DNA of 5,806 nucleotides, taken from the NCBI GenBank assembly GCA_964579765.1, contig CAZOIK010000371.1, forward strand, positions 1 to 5,806, given 5' to 3'. This document shows, piece after piece, positions 1 to 4,950 of the stretch. Every line of letters starts with the position of its first letter. Positions within the stretch are counted from its first letter, which is position 1. Source of the DNA: DATNBT01 sp964579765. Lineage in GTDB: Bacteria; Acidobacteriota; Vicinamibacteria; Vicinamibacterales; CAVVIG01. A model generated the notes under the pieces. That model saw nothing but the letters and a program-made list of their open reading frames with translations. It ran no database searches and was not told where the DNA came from. Both the position numbers and the translations under genes were made by a program.

Positions 1-254
1 GCCGGCGCGACGAGCAGCAGATCGATCGTCGATGCCAGGGCGATGTGCTCGATGTCCGCGTTGGCACCGGGCTCGAATTGATCCGTGATGACGCGCCGAC
101 GCGTAATCGCCTCGAACGTGATCGGGCCGACGAACTTCGTCGCCGTGTCGGTCATGACGGCGACGACGTCGTGGCCGCGCTTCTGCAGGCCGCGCGCGAC
201 CTCCACGGCCTTGTAGGCCCCGATACCGCCGGTGACGCCCAGGGCGATCAGCAT
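1..254 (-). CDS. coaBC: CoaBC (Dfp) N-terminus, partial: phosphopantothenoylcysteine decarboxylase / phosphopantothenate-cysteine ligase
   Basis: This is the first 84 codons of a coenzyme A biosynthesis enzyme; the rest lies beyond the left edge. The full protein usually joins a ligase domain (CoaB, phosphopantothenate plus cysteine) to a flavin-dependent decarboxylase domain (CoaC), which comes first. Only the start of CoaC is visible. The N-terminus reads MLIALGVTGGIGAYKAVEVA, the typical FMN-binding flavoprotein opening. It continues with an ATKFVGPITFEAIT segment (residues 38-51) and the NADIEHIALA motif (65-74), whose His70 matches the conserved CoaC active-site histidine. The frame is open to the edge with no stop. 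The ATG at 254-252 fits the family start well, although I see no clear Shine-Dalgarno sequence. The gene follows rpoZ by 64 bases in the same direction, as in many bacteria. The family is clear; that the CoaB half is fused is inferred from usual architecture. Confidence 0.93.
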   Translation of the reverse strand, partial: MLIALGVTGGIGAYKAVEVARGLQKRGHDVVAVMTDTATKFVGPITFEAITRRRVITDQFEPGANADIEHIALASTIDLLLVAP

Positions 255-272
255 TGGCACACACTTGGCGAG

Positions 273-324
273 CGGGTGATGTGGTGATCGCCGAACCTGC
301 GATCACCAGATCGCCACATCACTC
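273..324. repeat. Period-8 degenerate repeat forming an inverted repeat between rpoZ and coaBC
   Basis: On the + strand, 8-base units cgggtgat (273-280) and gtggtgat (281-288) are followed by a short centre (289-300). Three units then follow in the opposite orientation: gatcacca (301-308), gatcgcca (309-316) and catcactc (317-324). The result is a perfect 10-bp inverted repeat, 282-291 with 299-308, around a 7-base loop. An alternative longer pairing joins 277-284 to 314-321 and 285-291 to 299-305, with an 8-base bulge at 306-313. The outer arm includes the rpoZ stop codon. No T-tract follows on the minus strand, so it does not look like an intrinsic terminator. Function is unknown: it could be an mRNA hairpin, a protein-binding site or a short intergenic repeat family. 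Confidence 0.75.
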
Positions 325-516
325 AACGGGCACATCCGCCTTCTCGTTCACGAGCTTCTCGACGCGGCGCGTCAGGACTTCTTCGGCCGCGACGGTCGTC
401 TTCTTGCGATCGTTCACGTCCACGCGCGGGACGGAGCCGTTCTGCAGCTGGCGCGCGCGCGCGCCGGCGGTGACGACGAATTCGAACGAGTTCGGGAGCT
501 TGCTGCGATCGATCAT
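319..516 (-). CDS. rpoZ: DNA-directed RNA polymerase omega subunit, short form
   Basis: This encodes a 65-residue omega subunit, which helps fold and hold the beta-prime subunit in the RNA polymerase core. Evidence is the family core: residues 8-27 (PNSFEFVVTAGARARQLQNG) align with the conserved omega stretch of the E. coli type (NRFDLVLVAARRARQMQ), followed by a KKTTVAAEEV segment (38-47) matching the DKTTVIAL region. E. coli omega is about 91 residues. This one lacks most of the usual N-terminal helix and the variable tail. The ATG at 516-514 is the only candidate: upstream in frame there is no ATG, GTG or TTG before a stop at 561-559. No strong Shine-Dalgarno sequence is visible. Its position between yicC and coaBC is the classic omega neighbourhood, which strongly supports the call for such a small protein. 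The stop codon lies inside the flanking inverted repeat. Confidence 0.9.
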   Translation of the reverse strand: MIDRSKLPNSFEFVVTAGARARQLQNGSVPRVDVNDRKKTTVAAEEVLTRRVEKLVNEKADVPVE

Positions 517-520
517 GGAT

Positions 521-567
521 TTGTCAATTCGGCGATTGGGTGATTTCGTGATCGATGGTCACCAGAT
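521..567. repeat. Second period-8 degenerate repeat tract, between yicC and rpoZ
   Basis: The 60-base spacer between yicC and rpoZ holds consecutive 8-base units on the + strand: ttgtcaat (521-528), tcggcgat (529-536), tgggtgat (537-544) and ttcgtgat (545-552). Four of every eight positions are largely kept (a GAT-like end). The tract runs into ggtcaccagat (557-567), which contains the opposite-orientation form of the unit. ggtga at 539-543 can pair with tcacc at 559-563. The unit is the same as in the rpoZ-coaBC spacer, but the copies are more diverged and the pairing is weaker. No promoter or terminator is evident in the spacer. The stretch near 566-579 is noticeably more AT-rich than its surroundings. 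Confidence 0.55.
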
Positions 568-576
568 ATTCCAATT

Positions 577-1470
577 CTACTCGACGTTCTGGACCTGTTC
601 CCGCATCTTCTCGAGCTCCGCCTTCGCCGCGATGATGAGTTCCGACACGCGGAGGCCGTCGGCCTTGCTGCCCATCGTGTTCACCTCGCGGTTCATCTCC
701 TGCAGCAGGAAATCGAGCTTGCGGCCGCACGGCTCCGCGCTGTCGGCCAGCGTCACCCAGTGCGACACGTGCGCGCGGAAGCGCGCGATCTCCTCGCTGA
801 TGTCGGACCGTGCAGCGGCGCGCACGATCTCCTGCGCGACCGCCGTCTCGTCGGCCTGCAGTTCCTCGCGCAGCTGGCGCACGCGCTCGCGCAGCCGCTC
901 CTCGACGCCGGCGCGGCCCTCGACTGCGGCGACGGCGACCCGCTCGACGAGATCGGCCACGAGCGTCCGCCGCTCGTCGAGATCGGCGCGCAGGTGATCG
1001 CCCTCGTGCGCGCGCATCGTGTCGAGGTCGGCGAGCGCCTTCTCGACGGCCGCCCGCGCCTGCGCCGCCACCTCCGCCTGCGCCGCGGCGTCGGCGTCGA
1101 CCGGCCGCTCGCGGATCGTCAGCGCCTGCGGCAGCCGCAGGATGTCGCCCGGCGTCAGCGTCCCGGTCACGAGGCCGCGGTCGCGCGCCTTGTCGAGCGC
1201 CTTCTCCAGCGCCGCGCCGAACGCGTCGTTGAACTCCACTTCGACGCCCGGCGGCTGCCGCAGCTGCACCGACAGCCCGAGCTCGACGCGGCCGCGCACC
1301 ACGACCTTCGCCACCAGCGCGCGCACGTCGCTCTCGATCCCGGCCAGCGACTGCGGAACGCGCAGCTGGAGGTCGAGGTGGCGATGGTTGAGCGACCGGA
1401 CGGTCACGCCCACCGTCGCGCGGTCGTTCTCGCTCGTCACCGACGCAAACCCCGTCATCGACCGAATCAC
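577..1470 (-). CDS. yicC: YicC/YloC family endoribonuclease
   Basis: This encodes a 297-residue YicC-family protein; E. coli YicC is 287 residues. Family members are endoribonucleases, and the E. coli protein acts in decay of the small RNA RyhB. The start MIRSMTGFA is the family hallmark. It is followed by SLNHRHLD (27-34), a VVRGRVEL segment (57-64) of the N-terminal YicC domain, and a charged, helix-rich middle (about 125-220). The C-terminal DUF1732 region carries SDISEEIARFRAH (222-234), GRKLDFLLQEMNRE (249-262), NTMGSK (264-269) and the closing AELEKMREQVQNVE. The GTG start at 1470-1468 overlaps the TGA stop of the ABC transporter in a GTGA junction, so translation is probably coupled to that gene. 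An ATG four codons further in is possible, but would drop the usual leading residues. In many bacteria gmk follows yicC; here rpoZ does. Confidence 0.95.
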   Translation of the reverse strand: MIRSMTGFASVTSENDRATVGVTVRSLNHRHLDLQLRVPQSLAGIESDVRALVAKVVVRGRVELGLSVQLRQPPGVEVEFNDAFGAALEKALDKARDRGLVTGTLTPGDILRLPQALTIRERPVDADAAAQAEVAAQARAAVEKALADLDTMRAHEGDHLRADLDERRTLVADLVERVAVAAVEGRAGVEERLRERVRQLREELQADETAVAQEIVRAAARSDISEEIARFRAHVSHWVTLADSAEPCGRKLDFLLQEMNREVNTMGSKADGLRVSELIIAAKAELEKMREQVQNVE

Positions 1471-3236
1471 GACGTCACCGACGTTGCCACCCGCCGCTCC
1501 ATCTTCCTCGCCTCCAGCAGCTGCATTTGATAGAGCGCGGCATACACGCCGTCGGGCCGCGCGAGCAGCTCGTCGTGCTTCCCGATCTCGGCGATGCGCC
1601 CGTGCTCGAGCACGACGATCGCGTCGGCGCGCCGGATTGTCGAGAGCCGGTGCGCGATGACGAACGACGTGCGGTTCATCATCAGGTTCGTCAGCGCCGC
1701 CTGCACGAGCTGCTCCGACTCCGCGTCGAGGGCCGACGTCGCCTCGTCGAGCACGAGCATCGGCGCGTTCTTGAGCAGCGCCCGCGCGATGGCCAACCGC
1801 TGCCGCTGCCCGCCCGACAGCCGCTGCCCGCGCTCGCCGATCATCGTCTGATAGCCCTGCGGGAGCGCCGAGACGAACTCGTGCGCGTTGGCCGCCCGCG
1901 CCGCGGCCTCGATTGCCGCCGGCGTCGCCGCGGGCGATCCGTACGCGACGTTGTTCGCGATGGTGTCGTCGAAGAGCACCGTCTCCTGCGTGACGATGCC
2001 GATCTGCGCGCGGAGCGAGGCCAGCGTGACGTCGCGCAGATCGACGCCGTCGATGAGGATGGCGCCGCCGGTCACGTCGTAGAACCGCGGCAGCAGGTTG
2101 ACCATCGTCGTCTTTCCGGCGCCGCTCTTGCCGACGATCGCGATCATCTGGCCGGCGCGGACGGTCAGCGACACGCCCCGCAGGATGGTCGCGTGCCCGG
2201 CGTCGTACCCGAACGCGACGTCGCGGAACTCGATCGTCGAGCGGAACGGCGCGAGCGCGGGCGCGCCCGCCTGCTCCTTCACTTCGGTGTGCGTGTCGAG
2301 CATGTCGAAAATGCGCTCGGACGCGGCCATCGTCTGCTGCAGGTTGGCGTTGACGCGGCTCAGCTTCTTCGCCGGGCCGTACATCAGCAGCAGCGCCGCC
2401 ATGAACGAGTAGAACGACCCCGGCGTCATCTGGTGCGACGAGACCTGGCGCGCGCCGTAGACGAGCGCCATCGCCATGCCCGCGCCGCCAATCAGCTCCA
2501 TGAGCGGCGGCAGGCTCGACAGCGCCGCCGTCACCTTCATGTTCGTGCGGTACAGCCCGTACGCCGCGCGGCTGAACTTCTCGGTCTCGTGCGCCTCGGT
2601 GCCGAACGCCTTCACGATGCGGTGACCGGTGAACGCCTCGGCGCTCAGATGCGACAGGTGCTCGAGCGCCTCCTGACTGTGTCTCGTCGTCCGGCGCACG
2701 CGCCACCCGAGCAGCACGAGCGCGTAGACGATGAGCGGCGCGACGAACAGACAGAAGACGGCGAGGTGCGGGTCGATGTAGAAGAGGTAGCCCGCCAGCG
2801 CGACGGCCGTCAGCGACTCGCGCGCGAGGTCGGCCACGGTCTCCGACACGGCCTGCTGCACCTGCGCGACGTCGTTGCCAATCCGCGACATCAACTGGCC
2901 CGTCGTCCGCTGCGCGAAGAACGCCGCCGACTGGCCGAGGATGTGGCGATAGAGCGCGTTCCGGATGTCCATGACGACGCGCTGGCCGACGCCGGTCATC
3001 AGGTACGACGAGATGTACGAGCCGATGCCCTTCACCAGATACACGCCGACGATGCCCCACGCGACCAGCTTCACGTCTTCGGCGAGCGGCAGCGTGCGAT
3101 CGACGATCGGCTTGACGAGCAGCGCCTGTCCCGCGTCGCCCGCGGCATACACGACCATCGCGACGACCGCGAGGGTCATCCGGCCGCGGTACGGCCGCGC
3201 ATACGCGAACAGGCGGCGGAGGAGATGCGGCTTCAC
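1467..3236 (-). CDS. MsbA-like ABC half-transporter (lipid/lipid-linked sugar exporter type), permease-ATPase fusion
   Basis: This 589-residue protein has a type IV ABC exporter layout: a transmembrane domain (about 15-305) fused to an ATPase domain (about 335-575). Six hydrophobic segments lie near 19-40, 57-80, 135-153, 157-178, 243-262 and 273-290. A coupling segment, EAFTGHRIVKAFGTE, spans 200-214. The ATPase is complete: A-loop Tyr344, Walker A GKSGAGKT (369-376), Q-loop Gln417, signature LSGGQ (473-477), Walker B MLVLDE (493-498), D-loop SALD (501-504) and H-loop His529. It should work as a homodimer in the inner membrane. Length and style match MsbA, which flips lipid A core, but related exporters flip lipid-linked oligosaccharides. 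The upstream sugar-nucleotide and glycosyltransferase genes favour a glycolipid substrate; this is inference. The GTG start at 3236-3234 forms a GTGA overlap with the glycosyltransferase stop. No Shine-Dalgarno sequence is seen. Confidence 0.92.
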   Translation of the reverse strand: MKPHLLRRLFAYARPYRGRMTLAVVAMVVYAAGDAGQALLVKPIVDRTLPLAEDVKLVAWGIVGVYLVKGIGSYISSYLMTGVGQRVVMDIRNALYRHILGQSAAFFAQRTTGQLMSRIGNDVAQVQQAVSETVADLARESLTAVALAGYLFYIDPHLAVFCLFVAPLIVYALVLLGWRVRRTTRHSQEALEHLSHLSAEAFTGHRIVKAFGTEAHETEKFSRAAYGLYRTNMKVTAALSSLPPLMELIGGAGMAMALVYGARQVSSHQMTPGSFYSFMAALLLMYGPAKKLSRVNANLQQTMAASERIFDMLDTHTEVKEQAGAPALAPFRSTIEFRDVAFGYDAGHATILRGVSLTVRAGQMIAIVGKSGAGKTTMVNLLPRFYDVTGGAILIDGVDLRDVTLASLRAQIGIVTQETVLFDDTIANNVAYGSPAATPAAIEAAARAANAHEFVSALPQGYQTMIGERGQRLSGGQRQRLAIARALLKNAPMLVLDEATSALDAESEQLVQAALTNLMMNRTSFVIAHRLSTIRRADAIVVLEHGRIAEIGKHDELLARPDGVYAALYQMQLLEARKMERRVATSVTS

Positions 3237-3946
3237 TCGGTGAACCGGAACCGGATCAGCGTCCAGACGGCGGCGACGCCGTCGCGCCAGGTGATTTTCT
3301 TGCCCTCGTCGTAGCCGCGTCCGTCATACGTAATCGGAATCTCATACACGCGGTAGCCGCGCTTGAAGATCTTCGCCGTCAGCTCGGGCTCGATGCCGAA
3401 GCGGTTCGACCTGAGCGTCATCGACCGCAGGACGTCCACGTGCATGGCCTTGAAGCACGTTTCCATGTCGGTGAGCATCGTGTTGTACAACACATTCGTC
3501 AGCAGCGTCAGCAGTCTGTTCCCCATGTAGTGCACGAACAGAAAGACGCGGTGACGGCCGAGAAAGCGCGAGCCGTACACCACGTCGGCGCGGCCGGAAC
3601 AGATGAGCTCGATGAGCTCGGGATATTCCTCGGGCGAATACTCGAGGTCGGCGTCCTGGACGACCACGATCTCGCCGCCGACGCGCGCGAACCCGTCGCG
3701 CAGCGCCGCCCCCTTCCCCGCGTTCTTCGCCTGCAGCACCAGCGTGAACCCGAGCTCCGCCGCGAGCTCCTGCAGACGCTCGCGCGTGCCGTCCGTCGAT
3801 CCGTCGTCCACGACGATCAACTCGATCCGGAGCGGCACCGCGAGCACGCGCCGGACGATCTCGTCGATCGTGCGGCGTTCGTTGTAGACAGGCATGACGA
3901 CCGACAGCAGCGGATCGCGAAGCGGCGGACGCGGGCGGACGGTCAC
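3233..3946 (-). CDS. Family 2 glycosyltransferase, polyprenyl-phosphate sugar synthase (DPM1)-like
   Basis: This encodes a 237-residue GT-A fold glycosyltransferase. Enzymes of this subgroup move mannose or glucose from a nucleotide sugar onto a polyprenyl phosphate at the cytoplasmic membrane face. Visible motifs are LSVVMPVYNERRTIDEIV (14-31), the nucleotide-binding VVDDGSTDGT (45-54), NAGKGAALRDGF (75-86), metal-binding DADLEY (98-103), VVYGSRF (122-128), an LTDMETCFKAM stretch (158-168) and FGIEPELTAKI (183-193). No C-terminal membrane segments are present, so this is the short soluble form without a GtrA-like or ArnC-like membrane tail. The GTG start at 3946-3944 overlaps the galE stop as GTGA and leaves 13 residues before the fold begins. 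An open frame continues upstream inside galE, but it does not resemble a protein. The donor sugar and the acceptor cannot be told from the sequence. Confidence 0.9.
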   Translation of the reverse strand: MTVRPRPPLRDPLLSVVMPVYNERRTIDEIVRRVLAVPLRIELIVVDDGSTDGTRERLQELAAELGFTLVLQAKNAGKGAALRDGFARVGGEIVVVQDADLEYSPEEYPELIELICSGRADVVYGSRFLGRHRVFLFVHYMGNRLLTLLTNVLYNTMLTDMETCFKAMHVDVLRSMTLRSNRFGIEPELTAKIFKRGYRVYEIPITYDGRGYDEGKKITWRDGVAAVWTLIRFRFTE

Positions 3947-4950
3947 CCGGCGTAACCGCGCGGATGCGCCCGCCGCCACGTCCACGCCGTGCGGACGATG
4001 TCGTCGAGCGAAGAAAAGCGCGGCGTCCACCCGAGCTCGCCGCGCGCCTTGTCGGCCGACGCGTACAACGCCGCGGGATCGCCAGGGCGCCGCGGCGCCA
4101 ACGTCCACGGCACCGTGTTCCCCGTCACGCGCTCGACGGCGCCGATCACCTCGCGCACCGAGTGTGGACGGCCGGTGCCGAGGTTGTACGCGCCCGACGG
4201 CCCGCCGCGCGTCAGATGCTCGAGTGCGCGCACGTGCGCGTCGGCCAGATCGCCGACGTGGGTGTAGTCGCGCAGACACGTCCCGTCGGGCGTCGGATAG
4301 TCGTCCCCGAACACCTTCAGGCCCTCTCCGCCCGCCGCCGCGTCGAGCGCGCGCGGGATGACGTGAATCTCCGGCGCGTGATCCTCGCCGAGCTCGCCGT
4401 CGGGATCCGCGCCGGCGGCGTTGAAGTAGCGCAGCGCGACCGACCGAATGCCGTACGCGCGCTCGTAGTGCGGAAACGCGCGCTCGATCGCGAGCTTCGA
4501 CTCGCCGTAGCTGTTGATCGGTCGCTGCGGATGCCCTTCGGTGATCGGCGTCTCGATCGGCTCGCCGTACGTCGCGCACGTCGAGGAGAAGACCATCGCC
4601 TGGATGTTCGCCGCGGCCATCGCGTCGAGCACCGTCAGCGCGCCGACGACGTTGTTGCGGTAGTACTTCGCCGGCTCGCGCACCGACTCGCCGACGTCGA
4701 GGAACGCGGCGAAGTGCATGACCGCGTCGATCGCGTGCCGGGCGATCGCGTCGCGGACGGCCTGGCCGTCGAGGATGTCGCCCTGCACGAACTCGCCGTA
4801 CCGCACGGCCTCGCGATGGCCGGCGACCAGGCTGTCGAAGACGACGACGCGGTGGCCCGCGCGCACGAGGGCCTTCGCCGCGTGGCTCCCGATGTAGCAC
4901 GAGCCGCCGGTGACGAGCACCGAACGTCGCGCTGCGGGCTTACCGGCCAA
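3943..4950 (-). CDS. galE: UDP-glucose 4-epimerase (extended SDR)
   Basis: This 335-residue NAD-dependent epimerase interconverts UDP-glucose and UDP-galactose in the cytoplasm; E. coli GalE has 338 residues. Visible are the N-terminal NAD motif TGGSCYIGSH (14-23), MHFAA (78-82), the active-site stretch FSSTCATYGEP (121-131, with Thr124 in the catalytic Ser/Thr place), and the catalytic pair Tyr148 and Lys152 in SYGESK. Further on are RYFNAAGADPDGELGED (174-190), LRDYTHVGDLADAH (226-239), YNLGTG (255-260) and RRPGDPA (287-293). Cys18 replaces the middle glycine of the usual GxxGxxG motif. The start is uncertain. TTG at 4950-4948 overlaps ugd by 11 bases and gives a ten-residue extension. GTG at 4920-4918 would begin directly at the first strand (MLVTGG) 19 bases after the ugd stop. 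Neither has a clear Shine-Dalgarno sequence. By comparison with E. coli GalE, Leu295 sits at the substrate-gating Tyr299 position, so N-acetyl substrates are possible. Confidence 0.93.
   Translation of the reverse strand: MAGKPAARRSVLVTGGSCYIGSHAAKALVRAGHRVVVFDSLVAGHREAVRYGEFVQGDILDGQAVRDAIARHAIDAVMHFAAFLDVGESVREPAKYYRNNVVGALTVLDAMAAANIQAMVFSSTCATYGEPIETPITEGHPQRPINSYGESKLAIERAFPHYERAYGIRSVALRYFNAAGADPDGELGEDHAPEIHVIPRALDAAAGGEGLKVFGDDYPTPDGTCLRDYTHVGDLADAHVRALEHLTRGGPSGAYNLGTGRPHSVREVIGAVERVTGNTVPWTLAPRRPGDPAALYASADKARGELGWTPRFSSLDDIVRTAWTWRRAHPRGYAG

Noticed and set aside
282..308. Rho-independent terminator after rpoZ
   Set aside because: The hairpin is good, but no T-run follows on the minus strand and coaBC begins shortly after, so termination is not supported.
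522..527. A perfect TTGACA (-35-like) hexamer on the minus strand just before rpoZ
   Set aside because: A 17-base spacing places the -10 position inside rpoZ at 499-504, which reads AGCAAG. A promoter there would start transcription within the gene.
574..579. TAGAAT -10-like hexamer at the yicC stop
   Set aside because: The matching -35 position (597-602, GGGAAC) is poor, so one near-match hexamer does not support a promoter.
254..997. A 247-codon + strand open frame across rpoZ and the end of yicC
   Set aside because: Its sequence is Ser/Arg/Thr-rich with no recognisable domain, and both minus-strand genes it covers are well supported.
577..3060. An 827-codon minus-strand open frame that would give one large protein
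   Set aside because: Only the part below 1470 is real (yicC). The upstream part is an out-of-frame reading of the ABC transporter gene with low-complexity Arg/Ala-rich sequence.
1527..3314. A 595-codon open frame on the + strand opposite the ABC transporter
   Set aside because: The translation is rich in Arg, His, Val and Asp with no family motif, typical of the antisense of a high-GC gene. The minus-strand frame encodes a complete ABC exporter.
3233..4900. A 555-codon minus-strand frame that could be read as a fusion upstream of the glycosyltransferase
   Set aside because: The first part is an Arg-rich shadow of galE. The real protein begins at the GTG at 3946, where the family homology starts.
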